A DNA stretch of 64,000 bases from an uncultured Muribaculaceae bacterium (GTDB lineage Bacteria > Bacteroidota > Bacteroidia > Bacteroidales > Muribaculaceae): NCBI GenBank assembly GCA_958436175.1, contig CAUBJF010000001.1, positions 186,001 to 250,000 of the forward strand. The letters run 5' to 3'. Shown one piece after another: positions 20,932 through 29,989 of this stretch (position 1 is its first letter; every line of letters begins with the position of its first letter). Under the pieces are notes generated by a model, which was not told the DNA's origin, did no database searches, and saw nothing but the letters and a program-made list of their open reading frames with translations. The translations under genes were made by a program, and so were the position numbers.

Positions 20932-21151
20932 GCGGAGTGGTTTAAGGAAGTTTTTATGATAGTTTATTTTGTGTTTTGTGCTTATTCTGGGATAGTGGTA
21001 TAGAATCTTCTTATACAAATTTCGCTATATAAAACGAATTTTCCAAACACTATTATGCCCCTATGCGACAATTTGCCGCATTTTACTTTTCTTTAACTAT
21101 AATGTTGATTATTAGCTATTTATCTATACAATTCCGAAGCTAATTTAGTGA
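20932..21151 (-). promoter_or_regulatory. SusC leader / upstream region
   Basis: AT-rich 220-bp gap upstream of SusC. No clear TAnnTTTG box was found on the minus strand. CCCCTATGCGACA at 21058-21070 partly resembles the motif found upstream of GH5 and between araC and GH36, in the same orientation; this is a weak match. Confidence 0.35.
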
Positions 21152-22447
21152 CTATTTAGTTAATTCGGATGTATAAGTCTGTATTATATTAACAGTCGTG
21201 GAGTCTGCCACAAAGACAGAGTTAAGACCTTGTGCTTCCTGGGCAGGATCGCCTGTATATTGGTCCCAAGGCTGCCAGTTTTCATGTTCAGGAACGGCAT
21301 ATCCTCCCCATCCCCAGAAGTTGCATCCCTGGATCATGCCGCTGTCGCGAATGAGAGAGAAGACATAGCTGTAGAACGCGTCCCTGCCTTTCGTCGGCGA
21401 GCCGGGAGCATAGGCCATGCCGTCGCGAGGATAGCCGAATTCCTCAAGAACAAGAGGCTTTCCGGTCGGTCTGAGCATCTCGGAATGTGCCGAGATATAT
21501 TCTTTTGCACGGACACAGGCCGTATCGACATCTTCGACGAGACTGTCGGGGCGAACCCATGCCCAGTTGTAAGGCCAGAGATGAATAATGCCGTAGTCGA
21601 TATCGGGATTGGAATGTATCCCAGCCCAAAGGTCAAGGTCACCCTCGCAGCCGTTCAGACCTTCGCTGCCGGTACTTACGAGATGGTTGGGGTCGAGGCT
21701 TTTTATAAGTGCTGCCTGCGAGGCTATCCATTCTGCAAAAGCCCTCTTGGTTACGGAGTCGGAAGCGAAGGCACGAGGTTCGTTGGCAATCTGCCAGGAC
21801 ATAAGTGCCGGAGATTCTGCATAAGGGCGGCCGGTATATCTGTTGGTACGACTTACTATATATTTAACATGGTTTGCAGCCATGGCCTTTGCCGAATCGT
21901 TTGTCACGAAACGCGCCACATGGTTCATATAATTATTGTAGCCGTCGATAGAGGGGTTGGGGGTACGACCCTCACCGGCCCACTGGAGATATTCTCCGTA
22001 ACCGCCGCTCCATTCCCAGGAATTGTTGAGATAGAGGACGGCCTTCATGTCGCGTTTCTCAAGTTCGGCCATCATGTAGTCGAGCCCGTCGAGGATAGTG
22101 TCGTTGTAGACACCAGGTGCGGTCTGGAGCACCGGCATGATGTGCGAGGGTACATTTTCCTCGCCGTCGCCGCCTACAAGCACACGCACATTGTCGATAC
22201 CAAGCTCTTTCATCTTGTCGAGCTCACGGGCGAGACGTACGCGGTCGCCGCCGCGCCCCTCGCTTCCGAGGATAGCGCCGTACCAGAAATTGGCTCCTAC
22301 ATAGCGATATATGGAGTCTCCGATATAGAACTCGCCGTCGCGGACCGTGACGTATTTATTATCGTCCTGGGGCACAGCTGTTTTGTGACACCCGAAAAGT
22401 GATGCCAGAGAAGCCGCAGCAATGGCGATTAATATAGACTGTCTCAT
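21152..22447 (-). CDS. GH5 family endo-1,4-beta-mannanase (GH5_7-like), lipoprotein
   Basis: Family 5 glycosidase of 431 residues resembling subfamily 7 mannanases. The acid/base Glu (about residue 223) is in MSWQIANEPR and the nucleophile Glu (about 336) is in LVLEEFGYPRD. Start at 22447 gives a short signal peptide with lipobox SLFGC (Cys20); an in-frame ATG at 22492 gives a poor leader. The residues after the cysteine (HKTAV) are not acidic, suggesting a periplasmic face. It sits between the acetylesterase and SusC genes. It probably acts on manno-oligosaccharides after import or on less substituted chains. Confidence 0.9.
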   Translation of the reverse strand: MRQSILIAIAAASLASLFGCHKTAVPQDDNKYVTVRDGEFYIGDSIYRYVGANFWYGAILGSEGRGGDRVRLARELDKMKELGIDNVRVLVGGDGEENVPSHIMPVLQTAPGVYNDTILDGLDYMMAELEKRDMKAVLYLNNSWEWSGGYGEYLQWAGEGRTPNPSIDGYNNYMNHVARFVTNDSAKAMAANHVKYIVSRTNRYTGRPYAESPALMSWQIANEPRAFASDSVTKRAFAEWIASQAALIKSLDPNHLVSTGSEGLNGCEGDLDLWAGIHSNPDIDYGIIHLWPYNWAWVRPDSLVEDVDTACVRAKEYISAHSEMLRPTGKPLVLEEFGYPRDGMAYAPGSPTKGRDAFYSYVFSLIRDSGMIQGCNFWGWGGYAVPEHENWQPWDQYTGDPAQEAQGLNSVFVADSTTVNIIQTYTSELTK

Positions 22448-22489
22448 TCGAAATAGAGGTATTGGTTTCAAGGTGTTTATTTTACAATG

Positions 22490-22497
22490 CAAAAATA
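22490..22497 (-). promoter_or_regulatory. Candidate -7 box for the GH5 gene
   Basis: TATTTTTG on the minus strand matches TAnnTTTG. It lies 43 bp from the GH5 start; no good TTTG -33 element is seen, consistent with an activator-dependent promoter. The shared motif at 22531-22555 lies just upstream. Confidence 0.45.
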
Positions 22498-22530
22498 GCT
22501 TATAGTTTTCTTACGGCATTCACCTATCTT

Positions 22531-22555
22531 ACCCCGATACGATACTATCTTATCC
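22531..22555 (-). promoter_or_regulatory. Candidate AraC operator, copy 1
   Basis: ACCCCGATACGATACTATCT and following bases share CGATACTAT plus a flanking CCC-x-GATA with 25010-25034. It contains a direct repeat of GATAC. It lies about 34-58 bp upstream of the GH5 -7 box, a suitable activator position. Confidence 0.45.
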
Positions 22556-22626
22556 AAGAAAATTAATCCGAGGCACTTTAAGGCCATTGCGATGGTTTGT
22601 TGCTATTTGAACGATATTATTTTTGC

Positions 22627-24066
22627 TCATTCGTCCCAATCGTCCGACCGGAAAGGCACAAGCGGCATACCCATGAGGTCGAATACTTTCCCGATGGCAA
22701 AATTCTTGAAATTATAGCGTACAGCCTTGATTTCACCGGCTTCAGGACAAGATATCTCTATATTAAGTGTATTTGGATTCTCTTTGGCTATCGCCGGATG
22801 AAACACGCGGTCGGCACCGGCAGCTTCGAACCCTTCGAGCTCGGTATTGGGAGTGAATCCGTTCCAGGCATTGTCGAAAGTAAGGACGGCCTTGTCGCCG
22901 TCGACAGTCATACTCTTGAAAGTAGGATACTGATAGGGAACACCATTGATGCCGTAAGTCCTTGCTGCGGCCATAAATGCGAGACGCTCGCCTATTTCCT
23001 TTTTCTTGCGTGCATGAATATCGTTGACCTCATAGGGATAGACGAGATCCGAAGTACATACGATGCCGCTGTTGGGGGTAATCTCGGCAGCCTTGTGCTG
23101 GCACTCGCGGAAGAAGGCTGCATTGTTGGCATCGGGATTGTCATAGTTCCAGCCGGGGAGTTCTACGAAATAGAAGGGAAGCTCGCCAAGATTCCATTTA
23201 TCGCGCCATTCCTTGACCATGTCGCGCTGATGTTCCGGATATGTGGCATGACGGCCAACATTCGATTCACCCTGATTCCAAAGGAAGCCTTTTATGGTAT
23301 AGCCGATGAGAGGATGGAGCATGGCGTTGTACATAACATTAATGCGTTCCCATTCATTGATAGAAGAGTCTGCAGCTTCTTTGTCGACATCCAATTCGGG
23401 ATACTGAGCAAGCTGTTCACGCGACTGCCATCCCTCGACCTTGCTGCCACCGTAGGCGCACGCGATGATTCCGACCGGTACATCGAGGATATCGGTCAGA
23501 GAACGGGCGAAGAAATAAGCCAGGGCGCTGAATTCGGCTGCATTTTCCGGCTTGCTCTCCTTCCAAGGACTTTCTACTCTGTCCTGAGGGGTATATGAAG
23601 CACGTTTAGGTACCGTGGCGACGCGAATGCCTGGATACTTGCCGGAATATGCTATTGCCTGGGCGGCTCCTTCGATTGGCTGTGTCCAGAAACCACGGAG
23701 AGGCATTTCCATATTCGACTGACCTGAGCAGAACCACACTTCGCCGACAAGTACGTTGTTGATAGTGATATCGCTGCCGTCTCCTTTAATATATATAGAC
23801 TGCGGAGCGTATGAGGCTGCTGTAGTAGGAAGCTCGACATCCCAGCGGCCGTTGCTTGCGGTAACTACCTTAATGGTCTTTCCGGGATTCCATGAAGAGG
23901 AAACCACTATTTCACTGCCGGGAGTGGCCCATCCCCATAGACGGGCATCCGCGTTCTGCTGTACGACCATATTGTCGCCGACGATATCCGGCAAGGTGAT
24001 ACTTGCTGCCGCCGGGAATGTTATGAGGGAGGCGAGAAAAAATGAGATATAAGAAACTGTCTTCAT
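22627..24066 (-). CDS. Sialate O-acetylesterase-type carbohydrate esterase
   Basis: SGNH-type carbohydrate esterase of 479 residues, of the family annotated as sialate O-acetylesterase or acetylxylan esterase. The catalytic Ser117 lies in the CSGQSNMEMP block and the Asp/His pair is probably in the NDIHARKK segment. The signal peptide (FFLASLITFPAAAS) lacks a lipobox. The start at 24066 is preferred to 24135, which would overlap the AraC gene and lacks a signal. With a 14-bp gap after the AraC gene and GH5 downstream, it probably removes acetyl groups from acetylated glucomannan; sialic acid is unlikely because no sialidase is nearby. Confidence 0.85.
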   Translation of the reverse strand: MKTVSYISFFLASLITFPAAASITLPDIVGDNMVVQQNADARLWGWATPGSEIVVSSSWNPGKTIKVVTASNGRWDVELPTTAASYAPQSIYIKGDGSDITINNVLVGEVWFCSGQSNMEMPLRGFWTQPIEGAAQAIAYSGKYPGIRVATVPKRASYTPQDRVESPWKESKPENAAEFSALAYFFARSLTDILDVPVGIIACAYGGSKVEGWQSREQLAQYPELDVDKEAADSSINEWERINVMYNAMLHPLIGYTIKGFLWNQGESNVGRHATYPEHQRDMVKEWRDKWNLGELPFYFVELPGWNYDNPDANNAAFFRECQHKAAEITPNSGIVCTSDLVYPYEVNDIHARKKKEIGERLAFMAAARTYGINGVPYQYPTFKSMTVDGDKAVLTFDNAWNGFTPNTELEGFEAAGADRVFHPAIAKENPNTLNIEISCPEAGEIKAVRYNFKNFAIGKVFDLMGMPLVPFRSDDWDE

Positions 24067-24080
24067 CTTGGGGGTAGATA

Positions 24081-24959
24081 TCAGATAATGATTTTGGTTT
24101 TGAGATAATTCTGGCGGAATTCCATTGGGCTGCAACCTTTTTTCTTACGGAAGAGACGGTTGAAATTGGAAATATTGTTGAAACCACATTCATAGCATAT
24201 TTCAGCGCTCGTCATGGTTGTATCTACAAGCCTTCGTGCGGCATGGCCTATGCGCATATCTATTATATAATCGGAGAGAGTACGGCCTGTACGTGTCTTG
24301 AAGAAACGGCTGAAAGCTGTCGGAGTCATACCGGCAAGCGAGGCAAGCTCTTCCAGGCGTAGAGGCTGAGAATAATGCTGACTGATATACTCCTCGACTT
24401 TCTGCACGCGACGGGAGTCGCACGACAGACCGGCATCTGCAAATGACGATGTCGAAAGTGTATGGCAGTCATCGGTAATCGAGAGATCGTAAAGGATTTC
24501 AAGCAACCTCAGTAGGCGTATGAAACCCGGCTGGGGTTTTGTCAGCGCGTCGAGTTTCGAAAGTTCGGATTCAATGAACGCGTTGCCGAAGGCGACACCA
24601 TTGCGAGCCCGCAAGAACAGATTGCGGATATTTCCCATCTGGTTCTTCATCAGGAGCTCCTCGCTCATCAGCGATGCAGAAAACTGGACTGTGATTTCGC
24701 GGATGTCGCCGTTTGGGAGAGCCTTCCCCTGGTTCCATACGTGCTCGAGTCCCGGCCCGATCAAAACAAGGTCGTGGTAGCACAAAGTTTCGATAGAGTC
24801 GCCGACTATTCGCTCGCAACCTTCGCAGTTGCCGACATAGTTCAGCTCATATTCATCATGGCGATGGATCGGGTAATCGAAGCAGTCCTTCCTGCGGTCG
24901 ATCAGGTAAAAACAGTCCTTGTCGGACAACGGTGTGATTTCAGTTATTATCTTTGACAT
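24081..24959 (-). CDS. AraC family transcriptional regulator
   Basis: Regulator of 292 residues. An N-terminal cupin-like sensor domain (HRHDEYELNYV near residue 33, metal/sugar-pocket region) is followed by two helix-turn-helix units in the AraC domain (about residues 190-290; PLRLEELASLAGMTPTAFSRFFK and the AEICYECGFNNISNFNRLFRKKKG signature). It heads the minus-strand mannan locus and lies opposite the GH36 gene, so it probably controls both. Most Bacteroides mannan loci use hybrid two-component sensors or sigma/anti-sigma pairs, so a cytoplasmic AraC sensor implies induction by an internalised sugar such as mannobiose (inference). Confidence 0.92.
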   Translation of the reverse strand: MSKIITEITPLSDKDCFYLIDRRKDCFDYPIHRHDEYELNYVGNCEGCERIVGDSIETLCYHDLVLIGPGLEHVWNQGKALPNGDIREITVQFSASLMSEELLMKNQMGNIRNLFLRARNGVAFGNAFIESELSKLDALTKPQPGFIRLLRLLEILYDLSITDDCHTLSTSSFADAGLSCDSRRVQKVEEYISQHYSQPLRLEELASLAGMTPTAFSRFFKTRTGRTLSDYIIDMRIGHAARRLVDTTMTSAEICYECGFNNISNFNRLFRKKKGCSPMEFRQNYLKTKIII

Positions 24960-24979
24960 TCTCGTGGTATCAGACGTTG

Positions 24980-24987
24980 CAAAATTA
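24980..24987 (-). promoter_or_regulatory. Candidate -7 box for the araC gene
   Basis: TAATTTTG on the minus strand matches TAnnTTTG and lies 21 bp from the AraC start, giving a leader of roughly 14 nt. Confidence 0.45.
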
Positions 24988-25009
24988 CAACATATATCCT
25001 TTATCCGGA

Positions 25010-25034
25010 ACCCTGATAACGATACTATTTTAAC
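25010..25034. promoter_or_regulatory. Candidate AraC operator, copy 2
   Basis: ACCCTGATAACGATACTATT and following bases match the site at 22531-22555 with a nine-base identical core CGATACTAT. It lies between the araC and GH36 -7 boxes and could serve both promoters. Confidence 0.45.
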
Positions 25035-25083
25035 ACTTTAAGCAACTATAACGACTTTAGCGTATTTTATGCCTATTATTTAC

Positions 25084-25091
25084 TATTTTTG
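25084..25091 (+). promoter_or_regulatory. Candidate -7 box for the GH36 gene
   Basis: TATTTTTG matches TAnnTTTG. Transcription would start near 25098, which excludes the GTG at 25091 and ATG at 25094 as starts and supports ATG 25145. Confidence 0.5.
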
Positions 25092-25144
25092 TGATGCCGA
25101 AAAACCACGGCCTGACACTCGAACAATATTCTAATACCCATAAC

Positions 25145-27370
25145 ATGCAATTTAAAGAGACCTTAGCGTACACTCAGACCGCGTTGGCCGCGATAGCCTG
25201 TCTGTTCGCAGCTCCAGTAGCGAGCGCGGAAATCATCGACATCAGCACCCCGAACACCACTATGCTCCTTGATGCCACTGTCGGCCAGCCCCTCAAATTT
25301 CTATACTACGGCGATATTATTTCGCCCTCCGAACAAGCTACAATAGTATCGTCAGCACTACAAAAGCATGATGCATATCCTGTCTACGGACTGACTTCGA
25401 TGCGCGAGACAGCGATGAGCGCCACCCAGCCCGACGGCAATATGACCCTCGATATGGCCGTGACCTCTACCTCTACAAAAGGAAATGCAGACGGGGGACA
25501 TACGACCACTGTCGTCATGACAGACAAGGTATATCCTTTTGATATCAAGGTGAACTACCGCACATATCCCGGCGACGATGTGATAGAGACATGGGTAGAG
25601 GCCGTCAACAACGGCAAGAAGCCTGTCCAGCTCCGCGAATTCTCTTCAGGCTACCTTCCTATCCGCCTCGGCGACGTATATCTGACATCCTTCACCGGCT
25701 CATGGGCCAACGAGGCCAATGTAGTCGAAGAACCCCTCAAACCCGGGATGAAAGTTATCAAGAACAAGGACGGACTCCGCAACTCGCACACAGCTCACGG
25801 CGAAGTGATGTTCTCGCTCGATGGCAAGCCCGACGAGAACCACGGACGCACCATAGGCGCAGCTCTCTGCTACGGCGGTAACTATCGACTCCGCATCGAC
25901 ACTGACGATTCCGACTGGCACCACTTTTTCGCTGGTATCAACGAAGACAACTCGGCTTATACCCTCGGAAAAGGCGAGACTTTCACTACTCCTGCTCTCG
26001 CTCTCACATACACCGACGAAGGCAAAAGCGGTGTGAGCCGCAATTTCCACCGCTGGGCACGTAAACATCGCATCGCCCATGGCGACGAGCTGCGCAAAAT
26101 TTTGCTGAACAGCTGGGAAGGCGTATATTTCGACATCAATGAGGCCGGAATGGATGCCATGATGGCCGACATAGCATCGATGGGAGGAGAACTCTTCGTG
26201 ATGGACGATGGTTGGTTCGGCCAGAAATATCCTCGCAATAACGACTCTTCCTCGCTCGGCGACTGGACTGTCGACACCAACAAACTGCCTAACGGCATAC
26301 AAGGATTGATCGACAATGCAAAGAAGAACGGCATAAAGTTCGGTATATGGATAGAACCTGAGATGGCCAACACGACCTCGGAACTCTACGAGAAGCATCC
26401 CGAATACATCATCAAGGCACCCAACCGCGAGCCCGTGCTCGGTCGCGGCGGCACACAGGTGGTCCTCGACCTCTCCAACCCTGCCGTCCAGGACCTCGTA
26501 TTCACCGTCGTGGATACCCTGATGACAAAATACCCCGAAATAGACTATATCAAATGGGATGCTAATGCACCGGTAATGAACCACGGCTCGCAGTATCTCA
26601 CCGCCGACAAACAGAGCCACCTCCTCATCGACTACCATAAAGGCTTCGCCAAAGTACTCGACCGTATCCGCAGTAAATATCCCGACGTTACCATTCAGGC
26701 ATGCGCCAGCGGCGGCGGTCGTGCCAACTACGGCATACTTCCATGGTTCGACGAAATATGGGTCAGTGACAATACAGATGCTCTCCAGCGAGTCTATATG
26801 CAATGGGGCACAAGCCATTTCTTCCCGGCTATCGTAATGGGCTCGCACATCAGTGCAGCTCCCAACCACCAGACTTTCCGCTCTATTCCGATGAAGTATC
26901 GCATCGACGTTGCCATGAGCGGCCGTCTCGGCATGGAAATTCAGCCCAAGAACATGAGCGAGGAAGAAATCGCGCTATGCCGCAACGCCATCGCAGAGTA
27001 TAAGACCATCCGTCCGGTCGTACAGCAGGGCGACATCTACCGTCTCCTCTCTCCCTACGACAAGAAGGGAGCTGCCTCGATGATGTATGTAAGCCCCGAC
27101 AAGGACAAGGCCGTGTTCTATTGGTGGAAGACAGAGACATTTGTCAACCAGCACCTTCCGCGCGTCGCCATGGCCGGTCTCGACCCCGACAAGATGTACA
27201 CAGTCCATGAACTCAACCGCATAGACAACGCTCCTCTCCCCTTCGAAGGCAAATCGTTCTCAGGCCGCTACCTTATGTCGCAAGGTCTCGAAATGCCATA
27301 CACCCACGATGTCGACTACCACAAGCGCAACGACTGGTCATCGCGCGTCCTCTCCCTCACCGCAGAATAA
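25145..27370 (+). CDS. GH36 alpha-galactosidase
   Basis: Retaining alpha-galactosidase of family 36, 741 residues. The nucleophile Asp (about residue 472) is in YIKWDAN and the acid/base Asp (about 542) is in WVSDNTDA; the FVMDDGWFG motif and CASGGGR are also family features. The start at 25145 gives a signal peptide (AIACLFAAPVASAE) and lies downstream of a plausible promoter. Periplasmic. It is divergent from the AraC gene and would remove alpha-1,6-galactose side groups from galactomannan oligosaccharides, completing the mannan locus. Released galactose could enter the galK operon 13 kb away. Confidence 0.93.
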   Translation: MQFKETLAYTQTALAAIACLFAAPVASAEIIDISTPNTTMLLDATVGQPLKFLYYGDIISPSEQATIVSSALQKHDAYPVYGLTSMRETAMSATQPDGNMTLDMAVTSTSTKGNADGGHTTTVVMTDKVYPFDIKVNYRTYPGDDVIETWVEAVNNGKKPVQLREFSSGYLPIRLGDVYLTSFTGSWANEANVVEEPLKPGMKVIKNKDGLRNSHTAHGEVMFSLDGKPDENHGRTIGAALCYGGNYRLRIDTDDSDWHHFFAGINEDNSAYTLGKGETFTTPALALTYTDEGKSGVSRNFHRWARKHRIAHGDELRKILLNSWEGVYFDINEAGMDAMMADIASMGGELFVMDDGWFGQKYPRNNDSSSLGDWTVDTNKLPNGIQGLIDNAKKNGIKFGIWIEPEMANTTSELYEKHPEYIIKAPNREPVLGRGGTQVVLDLSNPAVQDLVFTVVDTLMTKYPEIDYIKWDANAPVMNHGSQYLTADKQSHLLIDYHKGFAKVLDRIRSKYPDVTIQACASGGGRANYGILPWFDEIWVSDNTDALQRVYMQWGTSHFFPAIVMGSHISAAPNHQTFRSIPMKYRIDVAMSGRLGMEIQPKNMSEEEIALCRNAIAEYKTIRPVVQQGDIYRLLSPYDKKGAASMMYVSPDKDKAVFYWWKTETFVNQHLPRVAMAGLDPDKMYTVHELNRIDNAPLPFEGKSFSGRYLMSQGLEMPYTHDVDYHKRNDWSSRVLSLTAE

Positions 27371-27408
27371 ATCCCTACACCTCTTATCCAAGAGGCAATA
27401 TTGCAATC

Positions 27409-27450
27409 AAAAAACAACTGCATTCCAAACCTGGAGTGCAGTTGTTTTTT
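27409..27450 (+). terminator. Intrinsic terminator after GH36
   Basis: AAAAAACAACTGCA at 27409-27422 pairs perfectly with TGCAGTTGTTTTTT at 27437-27450, with an inner ATTCCA/TGGAGT extension. The run of T closes the right arm. Confidence 0.85.
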
Positions 27451-27697
27451 GATATCTTCCAATTATTTCTTCAACCAATGAATATGAGATTTTGCTTATC
27501 TAAGGACTGCACCTATATACAGCTCATAAAACAAGGCCTGTGCATAAAGAAGGTCTTGCATAAGTTTATTCCATATAATAGCACATGTGCAGATTAAGAA
27601 AAGCTTTGGATATTTAATTAACTACTACTTTTCATACCGCCCTGTTTCAATTTGTTCTATAGTATCGTGGGTACATCTGTGTTTCAAATATTTGTCG
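27451..27697. other. AT-rich intergenic stretch
   Basis: No coding frame with family features and no RNA gene recognised between the GH36 terminator and the promoter of the glycosyltransferase gene. Confidence 0.5.
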
Positions 27698-27705
27698 TAT
27701 CTTTG
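27698..27705 (+). promoter_or_regulatory. Candidate -7 box for the glycosyltransferase operon
   Basis: TATCTTTG matches TAnnTTTG, 22 bp before ATG 27728. A longer in-frame start at 27587 would lie upstream of this promoter. Confidence 0.5.
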
Positions 27706-27727
27706 TAAGTCTGTATATCAAAACTCA

Positions 27728-28744
27728 ATGAAAATATATCTCCGCGAAACATCCACCGAAGGGTTCAATGCCGGTTCGAAAGCCCGACAGGACATCGACT
27801 GCCAGCTCGAAACCCACGGCTACAGCCCTCGAAACATCACAATATTCAATCCGGAAATCGGATCCTGGACAAAAAAATGGAAACGAATAGCGGAGGTAAT
27901 CAAAATCAAGAACTCCGTCGGCACACACGATACGGTCTTTCTCCAACTGCCTTACTATACTTACAAAGGCAGGACATGGTTCTTCCGGCTGATTTTCGGA
28001 GAACATAGAGGGAAGATAATAAGCCTCATACACGACATTCCCGGCTACCGCGACAACAAAGGGCTGGACGAAGATATGCGTTATATCCTTTCTAAGAGCA
28101 GCTGCATAATCGTTCACACGCCCCTTATGGCCCGTAAGCTCGCCTCCGAACATGGTATCGACAGCAACAAAATAAAAATCCTGAATTTATTCGACTATCT
28201 GACTGACGACCCTGTGTCGGAACCTAATCCCGACGGAAAAACCATCATCTTCGCCGGTAACCTAAGTCAGTGCTCTTATCTCCGTCATCTCGGTGAGCTC
28301 CCCGAAACTTTGAGCTTCAATATCTATGGTGTTCATTCTGAGAATGTCGTCGAAAGCGACCAATGCCACTACAAAGGCAAATTCCGCCCGGACAACGTTT
28401 CTGCCATAGAAGGCGACTGGGGGCTGGTATGGCATGGCGATTCCATCAACACCTCGGCTGGGAATATCGGCGAATATCTCCGTATAATAGCATCACATAA
28501 GATATCTCTTTATCTTGCCGCCGGTAAACCCGTAATCCTGTGGGACGAATCGTCGGTAGCCGATTTCATCATAGAAAACCATCTCGGAATAGCAGTTCCT
28601 TCCCTACACGACATTGCGCCAAAACTTGCAGCCCTTACCGACGAGGAGAAATCCCTGATTTCAAAGGCTGTCAAAACATTCGCCGGGAAGCTGCGCCAAG
28701 GAAACATGACAAGCCCTCTCATCGAACAAAGCGAAAAAGAATAA
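27728..28744 (+). CDS. Glycosyltransferase, Gtf3/galactofuranosyltransferase-like
   Basis: Cytoplasmic glycosyltransferase of 338 residues with a GT-B-like layout. It opens with MKIYLRETSTEGFNAGSKA, typical of Bacteroidales proteins annotated as galactofuranosyltransferases, and carries LIHDIPGYRDN near the middle and a nucleotide-sugar-binding-like region (NTSAGNIGEYLRIIASHKISLYLAAGKP split by short segments) in the C-terminal half. No membrane segment or signal. Start 27728 fits the promoter at 27698. The downstream gene starts 1 bp after its stop, so the pair is co-translated. Acceptor and donor are not determinable; a UDP-Galf donor is suggested only by the partner gene. Confidence 0.7.
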   Translation: MKIYLRETSTEGFNAGSKARQDIDCQLETHGYSPRNITIFNPEIGSWTKKWKRIAEVIKIKNSVGTHDTVFLQLPYYTYKGRTWFFRLIFGEHRGKIISLIHDIPGYRDNKGLDEDMRYILSKSSCIIVHTPLMARKLASEHGIDSNKIKILNLFDYLTDDPVSEPNPDGKTIIFAGNLSQCSYLRHLGELPETLSFNIYGVHSENVVESDQCHYKGKFRPDNVSAIEGDWGLVWHGDSINTSAGNIGEYLRIIASHKISLYLAAGKPVILWDESSVADFIIENHLGIAVPSLHDIAPKLAALTDEEKSLISKAVKTFAGKLRQGNMTSPLIEQSEKE

Positions 28745-28745
28745 T

Positions 28746-29984
28746 ATGGATATAATAATAGGAGCCGGAGCCACAGGCCTCGCCTATGCGTCCTTCACAA
28801 AAAACGACTATCTCATACTTGAAGCGGACAATGAAGCCGGGGGCTACTGCAAGACTATAACCCGCGACGGTTTCGTCTGGGACTACTCAGGTCATTTTTT
28901 CCACTTCCGTAACCCCAGAATGGAAGAATGGATATGCCGCAACATCGACCCCGAAACGATGCTGAAAGTCGACAAGCATACGCAGATAAACTATTATGGC
29001 ACCTACGTCGATTTTCCGTTCCAGAAGAACATACATCAGCTTCCCAAGGCAGAATTCATCGACTGCCTGTACGATCTTTTCTGTAACAACTACAAGAGCT
29101 ACAGCAACTTCCGCGAGATGCTATACTGCAAGTTCGGCCGTAGTATTGCCGAAAAATTCCTGATTCCGTACAACGAGAAGCTCTACGCAACCGACCTCAA
29201 TCTTCTGGACCATGATGCCATGGGACGTTTCTTCCCCTATGCAGATCCTATTGATATTGTAGCCAACTTCCGTAAAAGCGACAACGCTTCGTACAACGGG
29301 ACCTTCGAGTATCCTCGCGGAGGCGCCATCGAATACATACGTTCGCTCGAAACATATGCTGACCCTGGCAAAATATCACTTGGGGAACGCGTCCTATCTG
29401 TAGACAGAAAGGCACATACAGTCACAACTAATAAGCGCACACTACACTACGACAACCTCATCTCCACGATTCCTTTCAACCGTCTTCTCGACATCTGCGC
29501 ACAGAGCTACAACCATGATATTTATTCCTGGAACAAGGTACTTGTGTTCAATTTCGGTTTCGACCGCAAAGGCCCGGACAAGACTAACAACTGGGTTTAT
29601 TTCCCCGACAAAGAACTGGCTTTCTATCGTGTCGGCTACTACGATAATATCACCGGCACAGATCGCATGTCGCTATACGTCGAACTGGGATTCCAGAAGA
29701 ACGCAGACATAGATATCGGCTACTGGCGAGATAAAGTCCTCACGGATCTTTTAAAAGCAGGCATATCGACTGATTGTAATTTGGTCGCCGAGCACAATGT
29801 GGTGATGGATCCTGCATATGTGCATATCACGGCCGCCTCCATCGCCGATGTCGCACAGAAGAAAGAGATACTCGCCCAACAAGATATTTATTCCGCAGGC
29901 CGCTACGGCAGCTGGACATATTGCTCCATCGAGGACGGCATGGCAGAGGCCAAAAATCTGGCGGACAAACTAAGCAAAAAATAA
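28746..29984 (+). CDS. UDP-galactopyranose-mutase-like FAD oxidoreductase
   Basis: Flavoprotein of 412 residues. It begins with a Rossmann FAD motif (GAGATGLAYA), an acidic strand end (LILEADNEAGGYCKT) and has the C-terminal FAD motif YSAGRYGSWTYCSIEDGM. The general architecture is that of amine oxidase/UDP-galactopyranose mutase relatives, including HFFHFRNP where mutases have an HIFH motif. In UGM this fold interconverts UDP-Galp and UDP-Galf. The tight coupling to a galactofuranosyltransferase-like gene supports a mutase-like role, but key mutase residues were not checked by alignment, so another FAD-dependent sugar modification is possible. Confidence 0.65.
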   Translation: MDIIIGAGATGLAYASFTKNDYLILEADNEAGGYCKTITRDGFVWDYSGHFFHFRNPRMEEWICRNIDPETMLKVDKHTQINYYGTYVDFPFQKNIHQLPKAEFIDCLYDLFCNNYKSYSNFREMLYCKFGRSIAEKFLIPYNEKLYATDLNLLDHDAMGRFFPYADPIDIVANFRKSDNASYNGTFEYPRGGAIEYIRSLETYADPGKISLGERVLSVDRKAHTVTTNKRTLHYDNLISTIPFNRLLDICAQSYNHDIYSWNKVLVFNFGFDRKGPDKTNNWVYFPDKELAFYRVGYYDNITGTDRMSLYVELGFQKNADIDIGYWRDKVLTDLLKAGISTDCNLVAEHNVVMDPAYVHITAASIADVAQKKEILAQQDIYSAGRYGSWTYCSIEDGMAEAKNLADKLSKK

Positions 29985-29989
29985 GCAGA

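Noticed and set aside
21230..22402. Plus-strand frame of 390 codons
   Set aside because: It is antisense to GH5, which has both catalytic glutamates; no signal or domain in the reverse frame.
25700..26869. Minus-strand frame of 389 codons
   Set aside because: It is fully antisense to the GH36 gene, whose catalytic motifs are intact; no independent features.
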